From: Leptospira andrefontaineae
Lineage (GTDB): Bacteria; Spirochaetota; Leptospiria; Leptospirales; Leptospiraceae
Reading direction: 5' to 3'
Assembly (NCBI RefSeq): GCF_004770105.1
Contig: NZ_RQEY01000016.1
Location: forward strand, 124,001-188,000
DNA: 64,000 bases
Shown here: positions 1 to 8,982 of the stretch, in pieces
How the letters are laid out: the number at the start of each line of letters is the position of its first letter
Position numbering within the stretch: the first letter of the stretch is position 1
Notes under the pieces: model-generated
Told to the model about the DNA's origin: nothing
Database searches by the model: none
Seen by the model: the letters and a program-made list of their open reading frames with translations, nothing else
Position numbers and translations under genes: made by a program

Positions 1-1
1 T

Positions 2-1012
2 GCTATTTTAAAATACGGAGTGGGTGTTAAATGTGCTACCATCACTCCGAACCAAGATCGAGTTGTAGAATACAAACTCAAAAAAGAATGGAAGTCTCCT
101 AACGGGACCATTCGTTCCATTCTGGATGGAACTGTTTTCCGTAAACCGATCATCGTAAACAATATCCCTTCCGGAGTTAGATCCTGGGAAAAACCAATTG
201 TAGTTGGTCGTCACGCTTTTGGTGACCTTTACAAAGATACCGAGCTTTATATTCCAGAAGCAGGAAAAGTAGAGATCGTTTTCACAACTAAAGACGGAAA
301 AGAAAAAGAAAGAGTTACTATTAACGATTTCGACGGACCTGGTGTTGTGATGGGACAGTTCAACTTGGACAAGTCCATCTATAGCTTCGCAGAAGCTTGT
401 TTCAACTATGCGATTTCTGAAAAGATCAACGTATGGTTCGCGACTAAAGATACCATTTCTAAAAAATACCATGCTCGTTTCCGTGCGATCTTCGACGAAG
501 TTTCTACTAAAAGAGCGGCGGAGCTGAAAGCGGCGGGCATCGAATACTGGTACTACTTGATCGACGACGCAGTTGCTCAGATCGTTAAGAACCCTGGCGG
601 AATGCTTTGGGCTCTAATGAACTATGACGGAGACGTAATGTCCGATATGGTTGCATCCGGATTCGGATCGTTAGGACTTATGACTTCTGTTCTTGTTTCT
701 CCGGACGGAAAATTCGAATACGAAGCGGCTCACGGAACAGTGACTCGTCACTATCGTCAATATCAAAAAGGTGAAACCACTTCTACCAACTCGGTAGCTT
801 CTATCTTTGCATGGACTGGAGCTCTTGCTAAGAGGGGAGAATTGGACGGAACTCCTGACGTGGTTGCATTCGCAAATAAATTGGAGAAGGCGGTAATCGA
901 CACTATCCAAGCTGGAGAGATGACCAAGGATTTGGTCCTACTTACCACAACCAAAGGCCCGAAACAATTAGATACCTTCCAGTTCATGGAGGCTATCCAA
1001 AAGCGTCTTTAA
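2..1012 (+). CDS. icd: NADP-dependent isocitrate dehydrogenase, 3' part
   Basis: Oxidative decarboxylation of isocitrate to 2-oxoglutarate with NADP in the TCA cycle (cytoplasm). The reading frame is open from the left edge, so about 65-70 N-terminal residues lie outside; an internal GTG at 20 is not the true start. Visible family signatures of the homodimeric, eukaryote-like IDH class: the substrate loop SPNGTIR, the metal-ligand stretch NYDGDVMSD, and [11 protein letters not shown], whose His/Arg fit NADP rather than NAD. The C-terminus ends FMEAIQKRL* at the usual distance from the NADP site, so the 3' end is intact. A secreted hypothetical gene starts 5 bp after the stop and may be co-transcribed. 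Confidence 0.95.
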   Translation, partial: AILKYGVGVKCATITPNQDRVVEYKLKKEWKSPNGTIRSILDGTVFRKPIIVNNIPSGVRSWEKPIVVGRHAFGDLYKDTELYIPEAGKVEIVFTTKDGKEKERVTINDFDGPGVVMGQFNLDKSIYSFAEACFNYAISEKINVWFATKDTISKKYHARFRAIFDEVSTKRAAELKAAGIEYWYYLIDDAVAQIVKNPGGMLWALMNYDGDVMSDMVASGFGSLGLMTSVLVSPDGKFEYEAAHGTVTRHYRQYQKGETTSTNSVASIFAWTGALAKRGELDGTPDVVAFANKLEKAVIDTIQAGEMTKDLVLLTTTKGPKQLDTFQFMEAIQKRL

Positions 1013-1017
1013 TCTCA

Positions 1018-1665
1018 ATGGGATTTTTACCCGTGAAATCTAAAGATACAAACAGAAGAAGGAGCCATTTGCGGCTCCTTCTTTTTTTATTTTTGATCAC
1101 ACCTATTTTTGGTCAAAAGCTTAGCTTACCTAAGGACCCAACTCTTCCGAACGAACCAAGTCTGGATGCAAGAGGGGACACTCCTAATTCCTCCAATTCT
1201 TCGAATAGCCAAAACTCTGGCCCAAATGTGAAGGCATTCTTTTGTGATGGTAGGACGATCACCGGAACTTGGAAAGCGGCACCTAAAGAGTTTTCATTTA
1301 AACATACGAGAGAGAATGTACAATATTCTAAAACCTTAAAGTCGGAAGAAGTATCCAGAATTCTTCTTAAGGCCTGGAAACTGGTCCAAGGAAAACCAAA
1401 TTCTCAGGGAGTTCCTTATAAGGCAGAACCTTGGGAGATACATTATAAAACTAAAAATGGAGAAACTTTCGAAAGAATAGGTGAGATCAAAAAAGATTTT
1501 GGAGAACTCAAGATCCAAAACGAATTGGGAGAAGCGAATCTGTTTTTCTATTGGATCGATCTATTATTCGAAAACAAAACCTGGTTCTCTAAATTGCCTA
1601 AGATAGAAGGCGATATCAGAAGAGAATGTCATCCGGACGTGATCGTCGGGATAGAGTTTCTCTAA
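1018..1665 (+). CDS. Secreted hypothetical protein
   Basis: I do not recognise the family. The 215-residue product has a basic N-region, a hydrophobic core (LRLLLFLFLITPIFG) and a likely signal-peptidase site near GQK, so it is probably exported to the periplasm or outer membrane. A low-complexity Asn/Ser linker (NSSNSSNSQNSG) follows at about residues 58-70, then a compact basic/acidic domain with alternating beta-like segments. The ATG at 1018 is only 5 bp from the icd stop; a GTG at 1033 is an equally possible start. Neither has a convincing Shine-Dalgarno, so translation may depend on coupling to icd. It is convergent with the response regulator that follows. Confidence 0.7.
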   Translation: MGFLPVKSKDTNRRRSHLRLLLFLFLITPIFGQKLSLPKDPTLPNEPSLDARGDTPNSSNSSNSQNSGPNVKAFFCDGRTITGTWKAAPKEFSFKHTRENVQYSKTLKSEEVSRILLKAWKLVQGKPNSQGVPYKAEPWEIHYKTKNGETFERIGEIKKDFGELKIQNELGEANLFFYWIDLLFENKTWFSKLPKIEGDIRRECHPDVIVGIEFL

Positions 1666-1687
1666 CTTGCTTGCGGGTTTCCGTCCC

Positions 1688-2533
1688 TTATTTCAAAAAA
1701 TTGCAGATCTCTTGCATATCGTAAGGTTTAGAAAATAATTCCACACCATTTGGGATCTTGTCCCTAGTAAAAGAAGATTCTTCCGCAGCAGAAGTTATCC
1801 CCAATCGTATCTGAGAGAATGCAGGATTCTTTTGGACAATACTACAAAGTTCGTTCCCGTTCATTCCAGGCATGTACATATCAGTAAAAATTGCCTCGAA
1901 ATCCTGAGGATTTTCTTCCAAAATTTGGAGTGCATGTTTTCCGGAAATTGCAGTTTGGACTTCCGCACCTTTTGATTCTAGTAATCTTCTGAACAATACT
2001 AGGTTTAGTTCAGAATCATCTATAATGAGTACTTTCCTTTTTGCTAAACTAGGATTCTTTTGAGAAGGGGCCTTTTTCTCTTCTATCAGATCTTTTATGA
2101 TCTCATCTATCGTGGATTGAAAGGAACTCAGCTCTTGGGTTTTTTCTATAAAACCGTCTGCACCTGCGTTATGAGCGATCATTCTATTTTCCTCTGTAAA
2201 ATCAGAGGTAACAAATATGATCCTAGCTCCCGAGGATGCGAATTTTTCTTTTTTAGTTTTGCTTCTGATCTCCCTACAAAGATCGAAACCTGTTCCACCT
2301 TCTAGATGGATCCCCAAAGTGATTAGATCGAATTTATCCTTTTTAGCAAGCTGCGCTGCTTCTTCCATAAGAGATACTTTTTGGACCTCGAATAAGGATG
2401 AAGAGAACTCGGTGGAGATAATTTCAAGTATGACCTTGCTTGTATCTACGATTAGTATTTTAAGTTTTTCTGAAGGCAAACCGGCGCCCTCTCTTAGGTC
2501 GCCTTGGTAGGGTATTTCCTGGTTCGCGTTCAT
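1688..2533 (-). CDS. Response regulator with two receiver domains, the first degenerate
   Basis: A 281-residue protein made only of two CheY-like receiver (REC) domains, with no output domain. The second receiver (about 165-281) has the acidic pair in IIDDSELN, a phospho-acceptor Asp218 in TDMYMPGMNG and the conserved Lys in LFSKPYD. The first (about 24-145) aligns well but has Gly74 in LITLGIHLEGG where the acceptor Asp should be, and only one Asp in LIVDTSK; the Lys in FIEKT remains. The first domain is therefore probably a pseudo-receiver used for dimerisation or partner binding. No cognate kinase is adjacent; it may act in a phosphorelay with a hybrid kinase elsewhere. Confidence 0.9.
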   Translation of the reverse strand: MNANQEIPYQGDLREGAGLPSEKLKILIVDTSKVILEIISTEFSSSLFEVQKVSLMEEAAQLAKKDKFDLITLGIHLEGGTGFDLCREIRSKTKKEKFASSGARIIFVTSDFTEENRMIAHNAGADGFIEKTQELSSFQSTIDEIIKDLIEEKKAPSQKNPSLAKRKVLIIDDSELNLVLFRRLLESKGAEVQTAISGKHALQILEENPQDFEAIFTDMYMPGMNGNELCSIVQKNPAFSQIRLGITSAAEESSFTRDKIPNGVELFSKPYDMQEICNFLK

Positions 2534-2643
2534 GGTAGTAGAGACGGATAGAACTTTCGATCTAGATTGGAAAATCCGTGTCTTTATTAAGGAAATTTAT
2601 TTTATACTTTTGATATATATCTGCATATCCCATAACGGATCAT

Positions 2644-3843
2644 TCACTCTTCTTTGCCGGATAAGGCCTTTGTATATTCGCGTATTGAACCTACGATTGC
2701 CTCGTAAATATCTTCCTGGGTTTTATAAGAATTTCCAGACAAATCTTCCCAGGTTCCAGGATTCTTTTCGGATAAATTCAGGTAGAAGATCGGCTGGGCT
2801 TTTCTGCCCCAGGGATCAGCACTTGGCAATACTGTCATAGAGCCAAACGCCGAGAATACTAAAGAATATTCATTTGATTTGTAGGAAAAACTATATGTTT
2901 TGGGCCAATCTGTTTCAGGACTTTGTTTCCAGATTATAAAAGAAGAAAGTCCGCGGATCAATTCTGAAACATTACTCTGTTTTTCTTCCAACGGATTTTG
3001 AGTTTGTTTTTGGAGTCCAGTCTTTGCTTGGTTCCAGAGTTTTTCCAGCTCGTCCAAAGGAGTTTCTGAAAATTTACGATCCGATTCTCCAAGTCTTGCT
3101 TCTATATATTCTATTCTATGTTTGAACTTTGTATTAGTTCTTGTGAGAGAAGATTCTGCAGATACACCCAGTTTTCTTGCCAAATTCACTATAGTAAAAA
3201 GAAGATCTCCTAATTCTTCTTCTATCCTGATTTGATTGGAAGAAGGATCGGAAATACCTCTGATCTCTTCTAGGAACTCCTGCAATTCTTCATTCAGTTT
3301 TTCCTCTACACCTTTTATATCTTCCCAATCGAAACCTGCTTTGGCTGCCTTCTTCTGGAATTTTTCTGCTTTTAATAGAGAAGGGAATGTCTCTGGGACT
3401 TCGGATAAAATGGATTTAGGTTTAGAAGTTTTTTGTCGGAGTTGTTTTTCTTTCTCTTTAAATAGATCCCAGTTTGCAACTACCTCGTTCGCAGAAGAGA
3501 TATCTTTTGTTTCAGGATCGAATACATGAGGATGCCGTAGCACAAGTTTTTCTGCCACGTCTTTGGCAACTTCTTCTAAACCAAATGCACCTCTTTCCGA
3601 TGCTATCTGAGAATGAAGAACTACTTGGAATAATAGATCTCCAAGTTCTTCCTTGGTATGTTCGTCGTTTCCTTTGAGTATTGCTTCTACCACTTCCTGG
3701 GATTCTTCTATGAGATAAGGCACCAGAGTAGAATGTGTTTGCTCCCTATCCCAAGGACAACCTTCCGGACTTCTAAGTTTAGAAGTTATGTCTTGGAGAA
3801 ATGCCATCGAGTTTGGATAGTCTTTCGGGTCTGGAGCTTTCAT
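2644..3843 (-). CDS. mazG: MazG nucleoside triphosphate pyrophosphohydrolase with C-terminal extension
   Basis: Hydrolyses (d)NTPs to NMP and pyrophosphate; a house-cleaning enzyme also linked to (p)ppGpp and stress in other bacteria. Two MazG domains are visible. The first has the opening GCPWDREQTH and the metal motif EESQEVVEAI...EELGDLLFQ (about residues 28-100). The second (about 165-255) has EEKLNEELQEF...EEELGDLLFTIVNLARK. MazG proteins are normally about 260-280 residues; this one is 399, with roughly 125 extra C-terminal residues rich in aromatic residues and predicted beta structure that I cannot assign. It lies upstream of the response regulator on the same strand, with a 110 bp gap. 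Confidence 0.92.
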   Translation of the reverse strand: MKAPDPKDYPNSMAFLQDITSKLRSPEGCPWDREQTHSTLVPYLIEESQEVVEAILKGNDEHTKEELGDLLFQVVLHSQIASERGAFGLEEVAKDVAEKLVLRHPHVFDPETKDISSANEVVANWDLFKEKEKQLRQKTSKPKSILSEVPETFPSLLKAEKFQKKAAKAGFDWEDIKGVEEKLNEELQEFLEEIRGISDPSSNQIRIEEELGDLLFTIVNLARKLGVSAESSLTRTNTKFKHRIEYIEARLGESDRKFSETPLDELEKLWNQAKTGLQKQTQNPLEEKQSNVSELIRGLSSFIIWKQSPETDWPKTYSFSYKSNEYSLVFSAFGSMTVLPSADPWGRKAQPIFYLNLSEKNPGTWEDLSGNSYKTQEDIYEAIVGSIREYTKALSGKEE

Positions 3844-4014
3844 TAAATACTAGGCTTGATTTTCGATTCCGAATTCCCAGCCTTTTTCCCGGAAATGAAG
3901 ATTGACTGGTGGATTTATCCTAACATCCTATCCGAAAATCCCTGTTTAATCCTAAGTGCTTTTCAATTTAGAGTTCTTATGTTAAAATCGGGTAAAAAGG
4001 ATACCAGAAAGAAC

Positions 4015-4533
4015 ATGTCACTATCTAAAAATTTGGTAGCTTTCGCATTACTTGTATTTGCGGTTCTCAGTCGTTTTCTTCCTCACTTACCGAACTTCAC
4101 TCCGGTTTTGGCGATCTCTATTTTCGCTGGGGTTTATTTCTCTAACCGTTGGTTAGCGATCGCTCTTCCTTTGGGAATTATGCTTTTAAGCGACCTAGTG
4201 ATCGGTCTTCACGATATGATCCCGGTTATTTACGGATTATTCGTAGTGTATGCAATTGTAGGAATGAAAATTAAAGATCGTTTAGGTCTTGGATCTTTGG
4301 CAATTGCTGGTCTTGCAGGTTCGGTTTCATTCTTTGTGATTACAAACTTCTTTGTTTGGTTAACTTCCGGAATGTATACTTTGAACGGACAAGGATTAGT
4401 AGAATGTTATATTGCTGCGATTCCTTTCTTCAAATATAGTCTACTCGGAGACTTTACTTATGTTTCCGTTCTGTTCGGTTCCTATTATCTATTGGAAAAG
4501 AACGGATTTGTTGCTTCTACCCAAGCAGCTTAA
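4015..4533 (+). CDS. Small integral membrane protein, DUF6580-like
   Basis: About 172 residues with five or more hydrophobic segments. The pattern SRFLPHLPNFTPVLAISIFAG near the N-terminus and LLSDLVIG further on resemble the DUF6580 / ECF-substrate-component-like family; function unknown. I chose the ATG at 4015 (MSLSKNLVAF), preceded by AGAAAG, because the protein then begins directly with the first membrane helix; an in-frame ATG at 3979 would add twelve basic residues, and the open frame extends back to 3856 without homology-like sequence. A strong hairpin follows the gene. It is transcribed divergently from mazG. Confidence 0.75.
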   Translation: MSLSKNLVAFALLVFAVLSRFLPHLPNFTPVLAISIFAGVYFSNRWLAIALPLGIMLLSDLVIGLHDMIPVIYGLFVVYAIVGMKIKDRLGLGSLAIAGLAGSVSFFVITNFFVWLTSGMYTLNGQGLVECYIAAIPFFKYSLLGDFTYVSVLFGSYYLLEKNGFVASTQAA

Positions 4534-4546
4534 TTTCCTCTAATAA

Positions 4547-4571
4547 TGGCGCCGCATCTCAAGCGGCGCTT
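4547..4571. terminator. Convergent-gene hairpin
   Basis: GCGCCGC (4549-4555) and GCGGCGC (4563-4569) form a GC-rich stem with a 7-nt loop between two convergent genes. A short T-rich stretch follows on the plus strand, so this is a likely terminator for the membrane-protein gene and possibly for both. Confidence 0.65.
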
Positions 4572-4588
4572 TCCATTCTTAAATCTTC

Positions 4589-5842
4589 TTAAATAGTCAA
4601 AGTTAAACTTAGATAAATTCCATAGAATTTATCATGCACGTCTTTTTGTAAGGCTGAGCCTGTAGAAATTTGATCTAAGGGTTTGGATACCTGATTCAAA
4701 AATAGTATATCGCCAGGCGCTCCTGGAAAAACATTCGGATTGTAATTATAACCGGAAACTTTCGAGATCAATTCGGTATACTGAAATCCTAAAGTATATT
4801 TTAACCAACGGCTTCTAAGTAGAGAAAGACCAAAATCTATTTCATATCCGGTTCTACTAAGCACGTTTTCTTTCAGTCCGCCCGGAGGAGCAGTGTCTAA
4901 AATATAAGGCCCTGCAATTCCGTTCAAAACCCCTTGCGTGTTTCTATTATAATGTCCTAAAGTCCTGAAATAATCCGCTTTAAAATGTCCTAATAAAAAT
5001 GCGTTGAAGTTCTTAAAGATCCTAACTCCGATTTGAGGACCTAATCCTCCTGCTTTTTCTTCCGATTTTCCGAAACCGTAATTTCCCGGAATCACTCCGT
5101 ATTCGCTGGATGTGATATCTAGGTTTCTTGCTCCTACTGCTATACCGATCCTTCCGGTTGCCGTATGCATATACCAAGCGAAGTTTAAAGAATAATCTAA
5201 TCTTCTGTATTGAACCGAATGATATTGGACTGGAGCAAGTGCAGACAATACGGAGGCCGTGTCCACAGTTGTGTAAGAAGGTTTGATCTTTAGATCTAAA
5301 TAATTGAATTCTATTCCGAAAGTTTTGGCAGTATTCAAATAAGAAAGTTTGATCGGGAAGGCGGTCTTAGTATTGCCTTGAGGACTTGAATAACTTGTGA
5401 TACTATCATTCAATAAGTTCGGATTTACACCTGCATTAGCTGCAGAGGTTTGAGCGTTCTGATAAGCTCCAGAGGCCGAAAGGATTGTATTGTAGTTATT
5501 TACTCCGATATTTTTTTGCCGGGCTAATACCTCCGACTCCCAAGTCGATTGTAATGCTGCAAATTGGATATCTAAGGTAGGTCTGGTATAAGGTTTGGAT
5601 AATTCTTGGTCATGAAGTTCGTTTCTAACATCGGCTGCTTGTTTTCTCTTTTCTGCAGCGAGGAGTGCCAGCCTTCTTCTTTCTGCCTGAACCTGGGATT
5701 TACCGGCTTGGTATTCCAGCTCGTCTGCTTCTTTTTCCAAAGTTTCCGGATCTGGTAGTTTTCCTTGAGAATATACGGGGCCGGAGACAAATAAAAAAAT
5801 GCCTAAGAATAAGGATGCGGAAAGTTTCAGAAAAGTCTGCAA
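4589..5842 (-). CDS. Probable outer-membrane beta-barrel protein
   Basis: A 417-residue protein with a signal peptide (LSASLFLGIFLFVSGPVYSQG), then a short charged coiled-coil-like segment rich in Glu/Lys/Arg (about residues 30-85, with ALLAAEKRKQAADV), then a long region of alternating polar and aromatic strands (for example YRRLDYSLNFAWYMH, GRIGIAVGARNL, FNAFLLGHFKADYF, LKYTLGFQYTELI). This pattern fits an outer-membrane beta-barrel whose periplasmic N-terminal helix may contact peptidoglycan or form trimers. The last strand is FYGIYLSLTLTI*, lacking the usual terminal aromatic. I cannot name the family. A monocistronic layout is likely. Confidence 0.7.
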   Translation of the reverse strand: MQTFLKLSASLFLGIFLFVSGPVYSQGKLPDPETLEKEADELEYQAGKSQVQAERRRLALLAAEKRKQAADVRNELHDQELSKPYTRPTLDIQFAALQSTWESEVLARQKNIGVNNYNTILSASGAYQNAQTSAANAGVNPNLLNDSITSYSSPQGNTKTAFPIKLSYLNTAKTFGIEFNYLDLKIKPSYTTVDTASVLSALAPVQYHSVQYRRLDYSLNFAWYMHTATGRIGIAVGARNLDITSSEYGVIPGNYGFGKSEEKAGGLGPQIGVRIFKNFNAFLLGHFKADYFRTLGHYNRNTQGVLNGIAGPYILDTAPPGGLKENVLSRTGYEIDFGLSLLRSRWLKYTLGFQYTELISKVSGYNYNPNVFPGAPGDILFLNQVSKPLDQISTGSALQKDVHDKFYGIYLSLTLTI

Positions 5843-5977
5843 GGTCTACCTCTCAGTATTTCGCGTAGCTTTTTAAACGGAAAGACTAAGTATCTTGGAC
5901 GCAAGACTCCAATTCTTTTTTATAGTAAGAATGAAAAAAGGGAGGAAGTATTTTCCCAAAATCGAAAGTTTTGAGGT

Positions 5978-6229
5978 ATGGCTTTCGACTTTTCGGATGA
6001 ATACAAAGAGATTGTCCAAAACATTCTTTCGGAACGGTTTTCCGAGGTTTCGAAGATCTATGATCTTAAAGCCAGATCTAAGGGAGAAAGGAAATTTCTT
6101 GAGTTTCGATTGGAATTCAAAAAGGATACCCATCCTTCCGAACATCATAAGATCTTGGGAACTTTACTAGACGATCTAAAACAAGAATTCCCATATACTG
6201 AAATTATCATTTATCCGAACCAAGGGTAG
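5978..6229 (+). CDS. Free-standing CDF C-terminal (zinc-transporter dimerisation)-like domain
   Basis: An 83-residue protein starting at an ATG preceded by GAGG at optimal spacing. The order of motifs matches the cytoplasmic C-terminal domain of cation-diffusion-facilitator transporters: VSKIYDLKARSKGERKFLEF corresponds to the DLRTR-x-G-x-x-x-hhEh strand, then ...HHKILGTLLDDLKQEFP corresponds to the helix ending in FP, then YTEIIIYPNQ corresponds to the last strand of the ferredoxin-like fold. No membrane part is encoded nearby, so this is a soluble single-domain version. It might bind metal or modulate a CDF transporter encoded elsewhere. Domain assignment is by eye. Confidence 0.6.
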   Translation: MAFDFSDEYKEIVQNILSERFSEVSKIYDLKARSKGERKFLEFRLEFKKDTHPSEHHKILGTLLDDLKQEFPYTEIIIYPNQG

Positions 6230-6306
6230 CTCCAAAATCTTTCCTAGATCTGCTCCTTCTTTCAAATCAGGTTGCCAAACCTAATTCAAAATCGATCCTG
6301 ACTCAG

Positions 6307-6858
6307 ATGAAACCAGCCATTTGTGTATTCTGCGGTTCCAGACCTGGCAAGGAACCTCGTTATCTTCAAGCCGCAGTATTCTTAGGTCACCTTATGGCAA
6401 CAGAAGGAATAGGGCTGGTGTATGGAGGAGCAACCTCCGGTTTAATGGGAGCGGTAGCCGATTCCGTTTTAGAAAAAGGCGGTACTGTGATCGGTGTACT
6501 TCCTGAGTTCCTTTCCAGTAAAGAAATTGCTCATAAAGAAATTACGGAACTTATCTTAGTTCCAACCATGCACGAAAGAAAACTTCTGATGTACGAAAAA
6601 TCCTTCGCATTCATCGCACTTCCTGGCGGGATCGGGACCTTAGAAGAATTAGTAGAAGTCACTTCTTGGAATCAGCTTGGAGTTCTTTCCAAACCAATCG
6701 GAATACTGAACGTAAATGGATTTTTCGATCCACTATTACAACAGTTGGATCATATGGTAGAAGAAGGTTTCTTAGATTCTCAAACCAGAGAATGGATAGA
6801 AGTCAGCTCGGATCCAGAAGAACTTTTTGAAAAGATCATCAAAAGAAGTAGGATCTGA
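6307..6858 (+). CDS. LOG-family (TIGR00730) nucleoside 5'-monophosphate phosphoribohydrolase
   Basis: A 183-residue Rossmann-like enzyme of the LOG / lysine-decarboxylase-like family, which cleaves base from N6-modified AMP or from other nucleoside monophosphates in characterised members. Signatures visible: FCGSRPG near the N-terminus, GGATSGLMGAVADSV for the phosphate-binding turn, MHERKLLMYEKS, and the family hallmark PGGIGTLEELVEV. The length is typical. In bacteria without plant association the role is probably nucleotide salvage or housekeeping. It is convergent with the ankyrin gene and ends immediately beside it. Confidence 0.9.
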   Translation: MKPAICVFCGSRPGKEPRYLQAAVFLGHLMATEGIGLVYGGATSGLMGAVADSVLEKGGTVIGVLPEFLSSKEIAHKEITELILVPTMHERKLLMYEKSFAFIALPGGIGTLEELVEVTSWNQLGVLSKPIGILNVNGFFDPLLQQLDHMVEEGFLDSQTREWIEVSSDPEELFEKIIKRSRI

Positions 6859-7956
6859 TTACTTTCCTTCTTCCGGATTCAGGAATTGTTTAAATATCTG
6901 GTGTAGAGCCGGGCTTTCAGAAGCTTCTGCAAGAGCTAAAGGAGAATTTCCTTCCTTGTCCGTAGAATAAGGAGAAGCTCCATTCTTCACTAATAATTCG
7001 ATCAAATCTGTTTTTCCAGATTTAACCGCTAGAAGTAACGGAGTGCGACCAAGCATATCACGAACTTCAGCCTCGTAACCGTTGCTTAGAATTTTTTCCA
7101 CAGTATCCGTTTTTCCTTCGGACGAAGCTCTGAATAACAAAGTGATCGTAGCCTTGTTTACAACTTTCAGAGTGTGATGGAATTTCATCCTGTCAGCTTC
7201 TTCTTTGGCTGTTTTGCCGCTTAGGTTTTTGGCCAAAGGATCAGCACCTAGGTTCAGCAATCTTTCCAGACATTCTACACTATCGTACAATGCAGAAAGA
7301 AGAAGTGGGGTATTTCCGTCTTGGTCTTTATTCTCCATCAAAGAACGAACTTCTTTGTTCTCAGAAAATAGATCCAATATTTCATAATCATTATGTAGTG
7401 CAGTTAAGTGAAGGATTGTTCTTCCTTCGGAGTTTTTCTTTTTAGGATCGGCTCCCTTTGAAACCAGATATTCTGCGATCTCTAGATGACCCATATCCAC
7501 CGCGAGTAGAAGAGGGGAATAACCTTCTCCATTTCTAGATTCTATATCTGGAGGATGATTGGGAAGATCGAATAAGATCTCTACCAATTCTAGCGTTCCC
7601 GAACTAATTGCTCTGGTTAATGGAGTATTTCCATCCATGTCTCTAAGTTCAGGGTCCGCGCCATAATCTAAGAGTATTGTGGTGAGTTCAGTGTTCTCAG
7701 ATTCTAACGCGAGAAGTAGTGCGGTCTCTCCTCTAGAGCTGGTCTCATTCGGGTCGGAGCCATATTCTACTAAAAGATTGGTGGCTTCCTTATTTCCTTC
7801 TTTGATGGCCCAATACAAAAGTCCGCAGCCGTAAGAATCTCTGAGTTCAGGAAATTCTTCTGCGAAACCATCTCTTGTCGCAGCCTCTGATAATAAGGCG
7901 CGAAGGGTTCCGTTGTTACCTGTTTTTACTGCCCGAAAAAGATCGTTCCAGTCCAC
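6859..7956 (-). CDS. Ankyrin-repeat protein
   Basis: A 365-residue protein made almost entirely of ankyrin repeats, about ten of them. Each shows the G-x-TPL-x-x-A core or a variant (GETALLLALESEN, GNTPLTRAISSG, GYSPLLLAVDMGH, GRTILHLTALHND, GNTPLLLSALYDS, GRTPLLLAVKSGK, GNSPLALAEASE). No signal peptide or transmembrane segment is seen, so it is probably cytoplasmic and works in protein-protein binding. Its start lies inside the 3' end of the upstream AEC transporter gene (31 bp overlap), implying translational coupling. Its partner is unknown. Confidence 0.93.
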   Translation of the reverse strand: MDWNDLFRAVKTGNNGTLRALLSEAATRDGFAEEFPELRDSYGCGLLYWAIKEGNKEATNLLVEYGSDPNETSSRGETALLLALESENTELTTILLDYGADPELRDMDGNTPLTRAISSGTLELVEILFDLPNHPPDIESRNGEGYSPLLLAVDMGHLEIAEYLVSKGADPKKKNSEGRTILHLTALHNDYEILDLFSENKEVRSLMENKDQDGNTPLLLSALYDSVECLERLLNLGADPLAKNLSGKTAKEEADRMKFHHTLKVVNKATITLLFRASSEGKTDTVEKILSNGYEAEVRDMLGRTPLLLAVKSGKTDLIELLVKNGASPYSTDKEGNSPLALAEASESPALHQIFKQFLNPEEGK

Positions 7957-8948
7957 GCCTGATTCTCCAGGAGGTAATACAATCCTAAGGTCGTTAGAAA
8001 AGAAAGCGGTATTCCAATTCCGACTAGGGAAACAGCTAATCTAGGTGAAAGTCCCCATTCTGCTGCAAGAAGACTTCCCGTAATCATAGGAGCCATTGCT
8101 GATTCCATAATGAGTATCTTAAAGTTTCTAAGAAAATTTTCGCCTACATTCTTCTCTGAATAATGGAAGAATGTTCCGAAACAGAGCCAGATCAAGGCAG
8201 GGCCGATTATAAGTTTAAATACTAAGCCGAATAACAAAGGAATTCTTATCCTAAAAGAATCGTCTGATTCTCTCTTGGGATTTTCGGCATTTGGTTCTTT
8301 GGAATTGATCCGAATGGTTCCAGGAAGTTGGTATCCGACTGAAAAAAGAGCCAATGGGATCAGAGTGTCTCCGATCCTTGAGATTGCAGATTCAAGCTCT
8401 GGAGGAACAGAAATCGGACGAGAAGCCAAAGAAACTAGTAATGCTATAAATGGAGGGAATGTGAATAATGTTTTCCAAAGAGAGGATTTTGTTTCTGAGG
8501 ATTGTAGTGTGTGTCTTGCTTTGGTTCCTAAATAAGTTCCAGGAATGGCGAGAGTCAGAAATGTTCCGAGTTGGTCTATGATCAGAACTGTGGGAAGTCC
8601 CTCTTTTGAGTAGTAGGATTCGATCAGCGGAATTCCTAAAAAGGAAGTGTTTCCGAGTCCTGCGGAAAGACAAAGACAGATGATTGTACTTTCTTTCCAA
8701 TTCAGTAGTTTTCCGAAAAAGCTGAAAAATAAAAATCCGGATCCAAAAAGTACCCAAGGCATGGCTGCAAATGTTAAAAAATTCCCATCTAGAGAAGCAT
8801 GACGCAAAGGTCCGAACTCCATACAAGGGAGGGAAACTGAAATGATAAATGAATTGATAACTTTATGAGAATCGGCAGGAAACTTTCCTTTGGTCCGGAT
8901 GAGTATCCCGAACAGAAAACAAAATCCGATTACTATAAAATTAGACAT
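7926..8948 (-). CDS. AEC (auxin efflux carrier) family transporter
   Basis: A 340-residue inner-membrane protein with about ten hydrophobic helices. The layout is that of bacterial AEC permeases (MdcF/YfdV-like): an N-terminal bundle with FLFGILIRTKGKFPADSHKVINSFIISVSLP, the mid-helix GLGNTSFLGIPLIESYYS, and a C-terminal bundle with AMAPMITGSLLAAEWGLSP. Characterised members carry malate, malonate or other carboxylates; the substrate cannot be read from sequence. It overlaps the downstream ankyrin gene by 31 bp, so the two are probably one transcript. Confidence 0.88.
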   Translation of the reverse strand: MSNFIVIGFCFLFGILIRTKGKFPADSHKVINSFIISVSLPCMEFGPLRHASLDGNFLTFAAMPWVLFGSGFLFFSFFGKLLNWKESTIICLCLSAGLGNTSFLGIPLIESYYSKEGLPTVLIIDQLGTFLTLAIPGTYLGTKARHTLQSSETKSSLWKTLFTFPPFIALLVSLASRPISVPPELESAISRIGDTLIPLALFSVGYQLPGTIRINSKEPNAENPKRESDDSFRIRIPLLFGLVFKLIIGPALIWLCFGTFFHYSEKNVGENFLRNFKILIMESAMAPMITGSLLAAEWGLSPRLAVSLVGIGIPLSFLTTLGLYYLLENQAWTGTIFFGQ

Positions 8949-8982
8949 GGATCGATCCTTTTCACCCGAAAGCGAATTTAGG

